Shown here: positions 1 through 11,949 of the stretch, in pieces | Numbering within the stretch: position 1 is the first letter of the stretch | How the letters are laid out: every line of letters begins with the position of its first letter | From: Dugong dugon | Lineage: Eukaryota; Chordata; Mammalia; Sirenia; Dugongidae | Direction: 5' to 3' | DNA length: 64,000 nucleotides | Assembly: GCA_030035585.1 (NCBI GenBank) | Contig: CM057462.1 | Location: 115,625,234 to 115,689,233 of the forward strand | The notes under the pieces: model-generated | What the model was told of the DNA's origin: nothing | Seen by the model: the letters and a program-made list of their open reading frames with translations, nothing else | The model's database searches: none | Translations under genes and position numbers: made by a program

Positions 1-233
1 TGAAGGTATTCATATACAGATTTATGTCTTTAGAAAATATCTATAGGGTTCTTCTCTCAAAAAACTCATAGCCTAGTGGGATAGATGGCAAAATCAATAG
101 ATATTTACAATTAAGGATAGTTGAGATAAACTTATCAAAGATGGGACACTTGATTCCCTGGTGGGCTTAGGGCAAGATGTCCAGGATCCTATTGCTATCC
201 ACATAGAGAGTAAGACTTACCAGAACCAGTATT

Positions 234-410
234 TGTTGCCAACAAGTAAACTTCAACTCATGGCGACTCTGTGTATCAGAGTAGAACTGAGCTCAATAGG
301 GTTTTGAATGGCTGATTTTTCAGAAGTAGATCACCAGGCCTTTCTTCTGAGGTGCTTCTGGGTGGACTCAAACTTCCAATCTTTTGGTTAGCAGCTGAGC
401 AAGTTAATTA
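234..410 (-). mobile_element. AfroSINE, long form with RTE-like middle (type B)
   Basis: Read on the minus strand this is a tRNA-like head, then a middle block (complement of 'ggctgatttttcagaagtag'), then the conserved tail (complement of 'caactcatggcgactctgtg'). The outermost head bases are lost. This long form differs from the ~150 bp short form by the middle block, which resembles the 5' region of the RTE LINE at 24.2 kb. The family name comes from recognition, not a search. Confidence 0.85.
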
Positions 411-1247
411 GGACAGAAGAAGACTGTCAATGTTCAGTAGAGTCCTCTAAGGGCAACTATTTTGCATGGTAGGTATTAATATTGCCATTTTCCAACTAGA
501 AAATTGAGGTTTGGAAAACACACATAGCTACTATGAGATGGAAGCAGAACTTGAGCCCAGATCTGAGTCATTCCAAAACTCATACTATTATCTCTTCTCT
601 TTATTGATTGTCACGATGCCAATCTATTAAAACGGACAATACTTAATGCCGTGATTAGTGCACCGAACTATATACCTCTATGCAGTTCTTGAATATTCTG
701 TGCTGCACTATTACTGCACTCAGCAGCTATTACACATACATATGTATGCTATGAAAGTTGTAAAAGAAATAATAAAGGAATAAATTTACAAGGTTCACGC
801 TGTACTTTGATGATGCCAATTTGTTTTCTTTCCCAAATGCTGCTAGTGTCACTGTCATCTCTACTGCCAGAGGCGTTTCGATATAACCTGTCTGCTGCTA
901 TGCTCATTTAGAAGAGGAAACCTATCAGTACAGCAGGACAGGAATTTCCTCCCTCCCTTCGCCCTAGAAGCTTCATTTCAAAAGGCTGTTTGTTTTCTCC
1001 TAATTGTAATTGAATGAGTCTTTGTCATTCATCAGTGTCTGCATTTCACAATCTGAGGCTGATATCTCATATTCATCTTGGGGCATCCTAATGGCACCAA
1101 ATGACACACGTAATAACTCTGCTTAAAGCTAAGTTGGTTCACTCAAGGAGGCGGCAGCACCTGAAGAAATCATATAACTGGCCTTAGCCTAACAAGCGCT
1201 TCTACAAATGCAGACAGGGCTCTTACCTTCTGGGTATAGTGCAAATC
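411..1247. other. Unassigned stretch with a MIR remnant
   Basis: A decayed MIR (minus orientation) is visible at about 470-585, recognised from the block around 'ccattttccaactagaaaat' and the 'gagcccagatctgagtc' block. The rest, 586-1247, has no open frame of note and no repeat I recognise. Confidence 0.45.
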
Positions 1248-1445
1248 CAAACCAAAACCAAGCTCATTGCCGTTGAGTTGATTCTACTATAGGGTAGAAC
1301 TGCCCTATAGGGTTTCTGAGGCCGTAATCTTTACGGAAGCAGATTGCCACATCTTTCTCGCACGGAGCAGCTGGTGGGTTCAAACAGCTTGCCTTTCAGT
1401 TAGCAGCCAAGACCTTTTAACTAATGCGCCACCAGGACTCCTTTG
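1248..1445 (-). mobile_element. AfroSINE, long form with 'taatctttacggaagcaga' block (type C)
   Basis: Head, middle and tail are all present in reverse complement. The middle block contains 'gtaatctttacggaagcaga' and 'gccacatctttctc', which sets this subtype apart from types A and B. Other copies of the subtype are at 8.3, 29.8 and 41.3 kb. It ends in the usual 'caccaggactcc'-like head. Confidence 0.88.
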
Positions 1446-1699
1446 TGCAAACCCAGTGAAGAAAATAAACAATCTACCTAGGAAACACATGGCACTGGGG
1501 AGATACATTAGTAAAGGCTGACTAAAAGGTTGAAGCTTTCCCAAATACCAAGGAAAGAGGTGCTGGTCCCCCAAAGTTTACCAGGCCCTGTTTTAGAAGC
1601 CCGAGGTACCTAATCCAAACACATGAGTATATGCAAGATTAATTCCATGTAACCTTATAAAAACGGAGCAAAAACATTGAAAAGGAAGAAAACAGTCTT

Positions 1700-1890
1700 T
1701 ATGGAGGGCACCATATATGCCAGGCTCTAAACTGGACGTTTTAAATATATTGTTGTATTGAATCCCCACAACTCTGTGAAGAAAATACTATTTGACTCAT
1801 TTTTTATCATTCAGAAGTTTAATGATGGGTCAAGTTCACATGATATGTCAGATCTATGATTCTCATTTGAGATGTCTCTTTCAGCCTACT
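1700..1890 (-). mobile_element. MIR remnant
   Basis: The order 'atatgccaggctctaaac', 'ttgaatccccacaactctg', 'tcattcagaagtttaatg' and a degraded accession block follows the reverse complement of the mammalian-wide MIR SINE. Divergence is high, so the edges are approximate. Confidence 0.55.
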
Positions 1891-1923
1891 TCTTGCCATA
1901 TAAGGTAGGCAGGTAATTTGCAA

Positions 1924-2126
1924 CTAGTTGCCATGGAATGGACTTTAACTCACGGGGACACCATGTGTGTCAAAGTAAAACTGTGCTCCATAGGTTTTTC
2001 AATGGCTGATTTTTCGGAAGAAGATTCCCAGGTCTTTCTTTCGCAGTGCCTCTGGGTGGACTCAATTCTCCAAACTTTATGTTAGAAGCTGAACACATTA
2101 GCCATTTGCAGTACCCAGGGACTCCA
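1924..2126 (-). mobile_element. AfroSINE, type B
   Basis: Nearly complete. It has the tail block 'tggactttaactcacgggg', the middle block 'tggctgatttttcggaagaa', then 'tctgggtggactc' and the head ending 'cacccagggact'-like at 2126. No convincing target-site duplication was seen. Confidence 0.88.
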
Positions 2127-2656
2127 GTAGAAGGCAAAGCTTGTCCTCAAGAAATCCCTCCATTACCTTCGTCTCTACCCCATTTATTCCCCCCGAGTAA
2201 GCTTTTCTAGTTCTTGAAAATTTCAACCACTCCTAAACTGACCTAACTTAAGGTTCCTGTTTCTAGGCCAGTTTAATTCTGAAAAAGCACTGAACTTGGG
2301 AATTATATCAGGATCAAATGTTTTCCAGGTGCTCAGTATAGAAGATAATCTCCAATGCCCGTACTTAGGTTGTCAACAACTACAACAGAGAGGACTCTCC
2401 AGCCAAATGTCCAGTCCTTATTCCTGATGTGGGCCTCTGTCCTGAGCCTGCTGTCTCACTGCCATGAACTGAGCTAGATGATGAGGAAACAGCCAAGGGT
2501 CTTCCTCTCGGCCTCTTAAGGGTTAGCTTAAAGCCAGCACCGTTGTTTCCCTAAACCTGTTCACAGCCTGGAGTTCCTTTTAATTGTTGAGGACTAAAAT
2601 CATCATCCAAGCAGATATAGCGCCAACCCCCAGGCCTAACCACTCTAATAGAAAAT

Positions 2657-2660
<4 letters not shown>
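2127..2660. other. Unassigned stretch
   Basis: Mixed-composition sequence without an open frame above 60 codons or a repeat that I recognise. It leads into the A tract at 2661. Confidence 0.4.
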
Positions 2661-2718
<58 letters not shown>

Positions 2719-2744
2719 TATAAAGAGAGAGAGAGAGAGAGAGA
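2661..2744. repeat. Compound microsatellite (A)n-(TA)n-(GA)n
   Basis: About 36 A (2661-2696), then TA dinucleotides to 2722, then GA dinucleotides to 2744. A compound tract starting with a long A run could have grown from a retroposon tail on the plus strand, but no element is recognisable just upstream. Confidence 0.95.
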
Positions 2745-5149
2745 CCCTAGGGAGTAATTTGCACTCCCAGATCCATAAAAATGGAAAGAAAAAGAAAGAA
2801 AAAAAAAACACTTTTTTGTGTTTTTAAAAAGGATATATGGAAAAAGTCACAGCCCAAAATGGGATGTGTTGATTTTACTGTGGTTGCTTTCAGCGCTGGA
2901 GTCCTAGTTTCAACTGATCCCAATCTCCTTGTCTCTTTTTTTCTGTTAAGGCGTCTAAGAGATGGAACACAATTACAAAATGCACTTTTTAAAATGCTGG
3001 TTTCGGTGCGGGCTGTCTGGGCTGTCCCTCCTAGCCCACAAGCCTGCCAGGATGATACACTTATTTATTTTCACTGCTGCGGCCTTAGCTTCCTCTGCTC
3101 GCTCGTCTGGTGGTCTGAGATTTACAGATCTCTTTTCCACTGACTATTTATTTTAAAAATGACTGTCTCCCTACTTCTGAATTTTAACAAGTTATTTCTT
3201 CATCTTAAATCCTGCCTTCCTACCTCCTTACCCTCATAGCAGTCCTCCATTACTTGCTACCCTATAATGACTGAGTTTACCCTACAAGGTTACAGATCTG
3301 GGAGAAGGGCCCCCAAATGCTGAAAACACTACTGCCATGACCAGGAAACCTTAATACCCCTGACAAGTTTCTGTGATACGTATAGTCACCACCACCGTCC
3401 TATTGTGGCTCAGTATATAGTTGGTTTTCATCCTAGCAGAGAGTTATGGGGGGCGGGGAGGGGCGCTGTCATCACTGATGATTGTAGTAATGCAGGTAAT
3501 TGATATGCAGGTCAAATATCAGGACATAGACTTAGCTCCCTAAGGTAAGCATTCTCAATAAGCTATATTAATTTAATCCGTTAATTTTATTTCTTTTTCT
3601 GCACCATATTTCTTGTCTGTATGGCATGTGGTGAAGAACAGAGGAACACTGAAGGTCAAGAATGTTGTTTGGTTACGGGTCCCATCCTAAAATGCCCAAA
3701 GAGAGGGTGGGAAAAGTATCTTGGAAAAATCACTATGTGTCTGGAACTTTGCCAGGTGATAAGAACACAGAAAGGAAAAGACATAATCCAGAGTTATGCA
3801 GGAAAGATAAACTTGAAAAGATACCATTACAAAATTCTGTACTGAGGCTATTTAGCACGTTTTAGGGAATAACGATTATACAAAGAATCGAGAGGTCAGG
3901 GAAAGCTTCACAGAATATATCTTGTGTGATAAAACATGATGTATGTGAATTGGGGCTGAAGTACAGGAATACACTCCATTGAAGAATCACAGGGAAGATT
4001 CCTGAGTGGACTCTCTGGAGAGAAAAGGAAAATAAGGAGGGCATTGGAAATAATCAGAATACAAGGCACCTACCTTCTACCCTAAGGAATAGATAGGTGT
4101 GTAGAAACACGTCGTTACAGGATGAGATAGCAGTGTAAGTAGATAGACGCTAGTGCTTGCATAAATTGTGGCTTCTTTGCAGCCAGTAGAGACAGACAGT
4201 ATCTGCCCAAGCAAATTGGTGAGGTTTTTCTGCCTGGCTCTAGATGTGTACTGGCTTCAACAACATGCTTTGAGGAAAATGTTGAATGCTGGTGATTTAG
4301 AACCTGGGGTTTTAGAGAAATGGTAAACTTGTGGGTTATAGTATCTGGTTTGGGTATGGTGACCAGAGTGGTCAGTGGGCATTACTGATGTGGATAAAGT
4401 AGGAATTTGGGGTTTTTGTTCAAGTATGAAAATGAGTATGAGGACACAGGAGACTCAAAAGGAAAACTAAGTACAAAGGAAGGAAAACAAGCAAGCCTGC
4501 TATGTATAATGCACTGTAAAGTGCTTCCTGTGCTATGCTTCTAAGGAGATTGAAGTTAGATAGTAGGCAGGTCAAATCAGAGATCTTGAAATTAAAGTCG
4601 TGTCGTATGGAAAGAAACCCAAAAGAGGACAATGCTTAGTATTTCACCTGTGGGTTCCATCTATAATCCCCATGCCAGAAACTACTAGTCAGTAAGAGTA
4701 TTCTTTCCCCCGAGTCTGAATTCAGCCTGCAGATCCTTCTCAACCAAGCTATGCAGTCAGCCATTAACAATTCATTGATACTGATATGAGAGATGGAATC
4801 TCATTGCTCTCTCTGACTCGTAACAATTCATTGAAATTGGAATGTGAGATGAAACTCCTTTGCTGTCTCTGACTTAAGGTGCTGCCTCTGCAGGTAGGAA
4901 CTATTTATTTTCATTTTCTATTTCATTTCTTTTTGCAGTCATTTTTGTGACAGAAGATTATTCTCTAAGCTCTTTTTCTACTGGTGCCAAAGTTTTCACG
5001 TCTGAAACTAGCTCATATTGTAATATGGGGCTTTGGGGGTACCAACTCATTTTAGACATGATCGTTCAAGAAGTTTATGCAGCTTGGTTCCCTAAGTGAA
5101 TAGTTAGCTTCACAAAGAAACACTCCTATTTATTTCACATTCTCCTCTG
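2745..5149. other. Unassigned, apparently unique DNA
   Basis: Open frames here (for example 2781-3143, 120 codons, and 3621-3845) have low-complexity starts, no recognisable domain and overlapping alternatives, so I do not call genes. 3250-3560 and 3900-4070 contain phrases typical of decayed old repeats, but nothing I can name. Confidence 0.4.
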
Positions 5150-5215
5150 TGACTGGCCCCATTCTGAGTACACAGCAGGTACATAATAAATACTTGTTGA
5201 CTTAGTTGAATTTCA
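5150..5215 (+). mobile_element. Possible L2-type 3' end remnant
   Basis: The phrase around 'agcaggtacataataaatac' followed by 'ttgttgactt' resembles the conserved 3' terminus of L2 LINEs. It is too short for certainty. Confidence 0.3.
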
Positions 5216-5762
5216 AGCCTTTCATATAAGCCATTATGATTTAGCTAAAGAATGTTATTGCCTTTAGAAGGGCTAATTAGATCCAATAATTTGACTGACC
5301 TGTGCTGGTTCTGAAGTACTTAGTGGTAATAATACCGTTTTTGCAAGATGGATATTTTACTGTTGAGCCTGTCTGGTTTGAGAGGCTCACTGTTTTATGG
5401 TCTGTATGTGGTGATCATTTGGATGTAATGATCAAATGGGGGTTGCCCAAATTGATCATTATAACAGGATTCCACTGTAATTACATTTCCATAAATGATA
5501 CTCAAATTCCCTAGGGAAATCAACAACCCCTCGGTGTGCCTACTTCCAGCACTGATTACAAGTTCAGGTTCTATAGCACTTTCTAAACAAAAGGTAATTA
5601 AAATTTTACAACCCATAGTTAAACCAAAATGAAAAGGCAGCTTTTTGTTCTAGATTCAAAAGCACAGCTCTTTGTAGACAACATCAGAAGACAATTCAAT
5701 TTAGAAGAACAGGCAGATGTTTGGATCTTATACAAATTAGCACATGCATATCACTGAGGCAA

Positions 5763-6150
5763 TAGAAAGTAAGCGCGTTGAAGCCACGGAGGCACGGGTT
5801 CAAATTCCAGCTCTATTATTTCCACATCTATGTCATATTGGGAAACCCTGGTAGCGTAGTGGTTAAGAGTCACAGCTGCTAACCAAAAGGTCAGCAGTTC
5901 GAATCCACCAGCTGCTACTTGGAAACCCTACAGGACAGTTCTACTCTGTCCTATAGTGTTGCTATGAGTCAGAATCGACTCTACAGCAATGGGTTTTTTA
6001 TGTCATGTTAAGTAAGTCATTTAATCTCTCTGAGTCTCAGTTTACTCATCTTTATAAGATGGATAAAATAGTTTCTGCCTCATTGGGTTTTTTGAGAAAC
6101 TTTAATGACCCATTGCTCGTCAATTGATGACCACATTGCTGGATGGGCAT
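5763..6150 (+). mobile_element. MIR, split by an AfroSINE
   Basis: The MIR head and middle ('cgggttcaaattccagctct') are at 5763-5839. Its 3' part ('ctctgagtctcagtttactc', 'tctttataagatggataaaa') resumes at 6000. The two halves join sensibly once the SINE at 5840-5998 is removed, so the SINE is younger. Confidence 0.75.
5840..5998 (+). mobile_element. AfroSINE, short form (type A), inserted in a MIR
   Basis: This is the best plus-strand reference copy. It has a tRNA-like head with an A-box-like block ('tagcgtagtggttaagag'), a B-box-like block ('cagttcgaatccacc'), a body and a tail with 'gctatgagtcagaatcgact' running into a short T run. Flanks carry an 11-nt direct repeat with one mismatch (5829-5839 'tatgtcatatt' and 5999-6009 'tatgtcatgtt'), consistent with target-primed insertion. 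The tail motif matches the 3' end of the RTE LINE at 26.56 kb, as expected for a SINE using RTE machinery. Confidence 0.93.
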
Positions 6151-6188
6151 ATTTAGTAAGTACTCTCTGTGCCCTAGTTATTATTACT

Positions 6189-6314
6189 GTTAGCTGTCGT
6201 CCAGTCAGCCCTAAACTCACAGCAACCTCATGCTTAATGACACCAGAATGTTATGATCTATAGCATTTTCATTGGCTAATTTTCAAAAGTAGACTGTCAA
6301 GCCTTTCTTCCTAG
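6189..6314 (-). mobile_element. AfroSINE type B, truncated and old
   Basis: Tail and middle blocks ('gtcgtccagtcagcccta', 'attggctaattttcaaaagt', 'ctgtcaagcctttcttcct') are present. The head is missing and substitutions are frequent, so this is an older copy. Confidence 0.65.
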
Positions 6315-8285
6315 TTATTATTCGTAATACTACTTAAGGGTAATGCTTTACAAATCCAACCATCTTTTCTTTGGTAGCACCATAAAAGACCCTATGCTTG
6401 CTTCTTCTGTCTTATGGTAAATTGAATGTTTTCAACCCCATATACACTGATATCTGGTGTCGTTAGTTTATTCATTCTTCTGATCCAGAATGTATGGCTT
6501 AGCCGCCATGTCTCAGACATATTTGATCATGCCCATTTGTAGGCAGTACGTTTGTCTACTTTAGTAGATTAATTAGAATATTCCATCAACTTCAGACTCT
6601 CCTTGATCTAAAGCACCTATCACTATAAGCCTGCAAAAGATCATGATGATTCCTAATGCATTTTCCCATAGAGCTTTCCCACAAAAGTAGTAGGAGAAGA
6701 CATTCCACCTCAATCTAAACACCATTATGCTATCAAAATAACATTTAAGATAATGTACCAGCTTTTGAGGCCCTTCCAAATGCAAGAAATACTTGTAAAG
6801 TATTGCATTTTAGTCCAGAATTACTTACCCAGCAGAAATCCAGCCAACACAAATCATCCTCTCCAAACAGAAACAAACTAAGGGCAATGTGTGGTGTGTG
6901 TCATCTTTTGCCACCCATATAGTTTATATCCCTGAGGGCATCATCAAAATTTATTGGTAAGCTATGTTACAGAACTCAAGTGTCAATAAAGCCACTTACC
7001 AGGATGCAAAGAGAGTGGACTTGCCAAAGCTCTCATAAACTATATTTTTTAAAAGAAGCATATTCAAAAAGGAGCTTGTTCCAGTAGTAATCAAGAGTCA
7101 GAAAAGGTAAAAGCCTCTAGCCAGACATCCTCGTCTCTATTTTTCTCTTAAATTATTATTTCTGGGTTAGTTTGACAACAAGAGGAACATATGAGACTGA
7201 CTGCATTAAAACAATAACTTCTCAAACTGTGGGAACCTATATTGAGTTATATTACCTGCAAACATACCTTTGATTAGTTGTTAAATGGGAATAACTACAT
7301 AGGCAGATGTTTTGTGTACAGGGAGAAAACATCCTGATGTTTCTGTTGCTTATAGTTTCTTTTTTATAACATATTTCTTCCTTGTGAGTTCTACTCTTTC
7401 AGGTTCCTTCTAATCTTTTGGGTTTTTTTTTTTTTTAATTATTTTTATTTCTTTTTTCTTCCGTGTAAGCTGTATATTTGTTGCTCCGTGTAGTACTACT
7501 TTTATTTTATATTATATTTATTTTTATAAAACTGATATTATTTTAGAACATTAGCATACTTTTGTTTCTGACTGCTACACTCCATAGATTGACTAACCAG
7601 AATCCATAATGAACAGACCATATAGTAAATTCTTCGTTCTAGAACACAGGTCAATCATTCAACAGGTACTTGTATGTACTGGAATTGCAAGAGGAAAAGC
7701 AGGAAGTAAACAAAAAGTGACAGAGAGGAGTATTATTACGTGAACTATGCTAGTCCCTTTAATCATATTTTTTAATGTACAAATTGTCTTACGTTCTACT
7801 TATTATATCTCCTGACACTCAAAAAAATCAGGATAAACACAAGACTTGTTTTTTGGAGTCCAGTGTAAATCATATTTGATGAGTCCTTTATAAATTCTTC
7901 AACACTTTATGCTGATACTGTCTGCTTAAGGGATAATGTCATCTAAGGCAGACAGCCAGGGGAACAGTGGACTATAGATAATACCAAAGTGTTTGATCAC
8001 AACATACATATATTATATGTATATATCATGTACATTATATACTATAATGTATCATAGTGTATATTGCAACAAATTTCGTAAAATTTAAACCTTGCTGACT
8101 ACAATTAATTTACGTAAATTAAACTTTCAGTAACATCTGGAAAGGTCAGTAAATTTTCTGGTTAATTCCTCATGCCACCCCTTCCAACTGCCACCCACAA
8201 TCCCAAACCTGGATTTTTTTTCTACACCTGAGTCAAATATTCTGCTGCATTTTTAATTTTTGTTTGGGTTTATCAACATATACCG
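6315..8285. other. Unassigned A+T-rich DNA
   Basis: No gene or clear repeat. An alternating TA-rich stretch lies near 8000-8060 and T-rich runs near 7420-7530. The phrase at 7660-7740 resembles the family described at 9.93 kb but is too short to call. Confidence 0.4.
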
Positions 8286-8489
8286 ATAAAACCTGTTGCC
8301 GTTGAGTCAATTCTGATCCCCATAGTGACTCCACAGGACAGAGTAGAACTGCCTCACAGAGTTTCCAAGGCTGTAATCTTTACGGAAGCAGACTGCCACA
8401 TCTTTCTCCCTCAGAGCAGTTGGTGGATTTGAATCATCAACCTTTTGGTTAGCCACCGGGTGCTTAACCGCTGCACCACTGGAGCTCCT
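8286..8489 (-). mobile_element. AfroSINE, type C
   Basis: Complete in reverse complement: 'aaaacctgttgccgttgag' start, the type C block 'gtaatctttacggaagcaga', then 'gccacatctttctccctc' and a head ending 'ccactggagctcc'. It is one of the better preserved type C copies. Confidence 0.9.
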
Positions 8490-9102
8490 ATCATCATATA
8501 GGGACTTTTATTCCTTTATTGATTTAGTTCAGGCCTTAAAAATAAAATAAATAGGAAATGGGAGCTTGAAAACCTGTTGTTGACTACTTTGTATCTCTCC
8601 CAATTTTCTACTGGGGTTATCTTGGTTGGATCATGGGTAACATCTTGGTACATTTGGATACCCAGGCTTAATTTATAAGATACCGAAAGGGTCTATCATT
8701 GTTTAAACAGTGCAATTAAAGAAGGTGGTGGAGAAGATTAATAACTAGCCAGCTTGGAAATATGTTTTGCCTTTCCTTTTAAGACTAGGAGTTGGCAGAG
8801 ATGCAAGTCTCAGCACAGGGAGGAGACTGTCCTAGCCACTGCACTATGTTTAGTTCTAAAAAACACTAATATTGTTTCTGCAAGTAGAGACAGCATTTGT
8901 GCCTTTTGCCGCTCTTCGCTTGCACCTGAAAAACAGGGAAGATTCTCCACAGAAGACTTCAAAGTGAGTTCCCTGAGTTACAACTCAATTTAATGTTGAT
9001 TAAGTGTAAAACAATTCCCCTCCTTAGTTTCCATTGACTTATAGTCTACCACTGCCTGAGAGACATCAACTGTGGGCCAACTCAAACATGACCAGCCAAG
9101 AT
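8490..9102. other. Unassigned stretch
   Basis: Contains a 79-codon open frame (8754-8993, plus) with no recognisable domain and no codon signal I trust. Nothing else was seen. Confidence 0.4.
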
Positions 9103-9134
9103 GGAGGGGCTGTTGGTACAAGAGTGGAAGTGGG

Positions 9135-9682
9135 TGGATATACATATATATATATAGAGAGAGAAAGAAATTTATCTCAAGGAAATGGCTCATGTGATTG
9201 TAGAGGCTACCAAGTCCCAAGTCCATGGGTCAGGTGTCAGGCTGGAAGCTTCTCCTGACTCCCATAGCTGCAGGGGGTGATGAATTCAAGATTAGCAGGT
9301 AAGATGGCAGGCTGCTGGCTCACAGGCTGTGGAAGCTGACATATCCCAAGATCAGCAGGCAATACAACAGGCCGCTGGCTCAAGTCCCAAGAACTAGAAG
9401 TCAGATGATGTTGAAGCCAGATGCAGGATCCTGAGCAAGCAAGCAAGCTTTGCTAGAATGTCCATGTGTATACTGGATTCGGGCCACACTCTCAAGGAAA
9501 CTCCCCTTATAACTGATTGGTTGATCAAAGCAGATCACAGCATGAATGATGACTACATCCTTACATAACTACCAAATTACCTCATTATGTAACTGACAAA
9601 CTACATCATCACATAACTGTCAAACCACTAAGAATCATGGCCCAGCCAAGTTGACACACAACCTTAACCACCACAGACCGAT
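9135..9682 (-). repeat. Old LTR-like interspersed repeat, copy 1
   Basis: Shares with 35752-36168 the order: TA-rich and GA-rich stretch, 'aaggaaatggctcatg', tandem-like 'caggctgctggctcacagg' modules, an 'agcaagctttgc' block, 'ctgattggttgatc'-like block and a terminal block 'caagttgacacacaacctt'. The terminal phrase is typical of the reverse complement of a mammalian LTR-type repeat. I cannot name the subfamily, and the strand is assigned on that basis. Confidence 0.5.
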
Positions 9683-9929
9683 GATCATAAGCAATTTAAG
9701 TGGATACAATAGATCACAAGATGGAGACCGAGCCAAAGATACAAAACGGTGCTTCTATGCAAGTAGAACTAATGGAACAACCAAAAGAAAGTCGGATACA
9801 ACTCTAATGAAGTTTTCAAAGAGATTAGAGCACAAGAAAAGTATTTTTGGAATGAAATAAGACACGAATTTTTTTTAATTTAAAAGAGAAATTAATAAAA
9901 TAATATAGTCAAGAAACAATTAAGTATTC

Positions 9930-11010
9930 ATTTATTTATTTATTCAATAAATAATCACGTTGAATCTATTGTGTGCCACACACAGTGTATTTAACAGCAT
10001 GCACGACAGATGGCACTGTCCTTATGCAATTTACATTCAAGTGGGAGAAACAGGGAGTAAACAAGAGAGCAAAATATAAAAGAATGATAAGTGGTAAAAA
10101 AAAAAAAAAAATGCCATAAAGACAATGAGAAGGGTGCTATGACAGGGAATAAAGGAGGAGTCAGGAACTATTTTATATATGGTTGTTGGAAAATCCTTTC
10201 TGTGGACATGCTAGCATAATCCAAAGAATTAGAAGGAGTTGGCAAATGAGAATTATTCCCGTCACAGGAAGCTCCTTGCCTTTAGATCTTGAGACAGGAA
10301 TGATCTTGAATGCCATGCGAACTCTCAGTAGACCAGTGTGGTTAGAACGTTGTAAGTGTAAGGAAAGTGGTCATGAAGAAGTAGGAATGGTAGACAAGAC
10401 AAGATTAGGCAAGGGCTCTTAAACCTTGTTTGAGTTCAACTTTTATGCTCTGTACTAATGGAAACCTTAGGTTGCATCTTGACTGATATCATTTTCATTA
10501 CTAAAAGGTGATTCTGGCAGTTATATGGAGAACAGACGGAGGGGCTGTGGGTACAAGAGTGGAAGTGGGCAAGGTAAATAGGAGGCTGTTGCATAATTCA
10601 CTGTGTGAGATGATGTTGGATTGAAAAAGGTTATGGCAGTGAAGACAGTAATAGAATACACTTTAGAGGTAAAACTGATCATATATGCTGATGTGTTAGA
10701 TGAGGGAATCACAGAGATCCAACATGATTCTAGATGTCTGGTTTAAGAAGCTAGTTATGTGGTAGTTACATTTCATAAAATTGAAAAGACTTGAGAAGGA
10801 AAATATTTGATGGAGGATCCAAGATTAAAAATTCAGTTCTGACCATGTTAAGACTGAGAAGCAAAACAAGACTTCCAAACGGAGATATTGAATGGGCAGG
10901 TATGAGTCTAGACTGCAAAGGAGACAGGTGGATAAAGAAAGAAATTCGGGAGTTACCGGTGTGATGATGGCATTTAAAGTCAAGGAATAGATAATAATAT
11001 AGACACATTT
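9930..11010 (+). repeat. Ancient ~1 kb mammalian interspersed repeat (unnamed)
   Basis: A colinear series of phrases recurs in the same order as in a widely dispersed mammalian repeat: 'gtgtgccacacacagtg', 'ttacattcaagtgggagaa', 'gagaagggtgctatgacag', 'taggaggctgttgcataat', 'attcagttctgaccatgtta' and 'ggtgtgatgatggcattta'. Fragments of apparently the same family are at 42.56-43.46 and 63.08-63.31 kb. It contains small open frames on both strands that I regard as chance. Confidence 0.5.
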
Positions 11011-11099
11011 TGTTGCGAAAGAGAGCAAACAACTGGGCAAGAATTGCAGCATTCTGTAGGGCCCAGTGAGAATGCCTTTACCTTTTAAAATGCAAAATA

Positions 11100-11320
11100 T
11101 TAAATTCTTTTTATCCAGTGCTATGTGTCAGGCACTATGATAATTGTTTCAGATTAATAAATATTTAATCTTAACAATATCAGAGGTAAGTACTAGCATT
11201 TGCCCCATTATTGGATGAGAGAACAGATTTATAGAAAATTTAACTATAGTTTCCAGGATCAAATGGTTAGAAATTGGCAAGGCTAAGCTTTGAATCCACA
11301 TAGTCTGACTCTGGAACTTT
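11100..11320 (-). mobile_element. MIR remnant
   Basis: Reverse-complement MIR order: 'gctatgtgtcaggcactatg', 'gaggtaagtactagcattt', 'ttccaggatcaaatggttag' and 'tgaatccacatagtctgact'. Confidence 0.75.
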
Positions 11321-11388
11321 GCTGTTGTTGTTGCGTGCTGTTGAGTCGATTCAGACTCATAGGACCCTATAAGCAGAGTAGAACTAAT
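11321..11388 (-). mobile_element. AfroSINE tail fragment
   Basis: Only the 3' tail of the element is present ('gtgctgttgagtcgattcag', 'actcataggaccctataag'), ending at 'gtagaact'. It abuts the MIR. Confidence 0.7.
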
Positions 11389-11471
11389 TCCAGAAAAAAC
11401 ATGTTGTATTTCTTCCTATTAGTGCATGTTAGTGTACTGATGTAAGTGAACAGAAAAACAAATTAAATAAA

Positions 11472-11671
11472 CAACTGTCATGGAGTCAATTCCAACTTAC
11501 GGTGACCCTTGTGTGTCACAGTAGAACTGTGATCCATAGGGTTTTCAGTGGCTGATTTTTCAAAAGTAGATTGCCAGACCTTTTCTTTCACGGCACCTCT
11601 GGGTGGACCTGAACCTCCAAATTTTTGGTTAGTGGCTGAGCACATTAACTGTTTGCACCACCCAGGGACTC
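11472..11671 (-). mobile_element. AfroSINE, type B
   Basis: Near-complete and well preserved: 'tcatggagtcaattccaact', 'gtggctgatttttcaaaagt', 'cacctctgggtggacc' and head 'gtttgcaccacccagggact'. It is a good local reference for the type B structure. Confidence 0.92.
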
Positions 11672-11949
11672 AGGACTCTTAAGTAAATAAATCAAGATGC
11701 ATTAATGATAATTGAAAAATAATTACAAATACAAGAGATACTAGGATTTACAGCACAAATGGAATATTTGACCATTGTAACAGGGGGAAAAGTGAAGAAA
11801 ATGGGTGCAGCAGAGTAACTTGCAGATTTTGTGCTAGGAAGACAAAGAAGTTCCATATGATAGCTTTTGTGCCTCAGGGAAGTATGGAGAGTTGACTTCA
11901 GTGAGAAGAAAGAAGGAGGGACTATGACAGGTTCAGAGAAAAACAACAT

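Noticed and set aside
2781..3143. 120-codon plus-strand frame
   Set aside because: Begins in a lysine-rich low-complexity stretch, overlaps another frame, and shows no domain or splice context that I can support.
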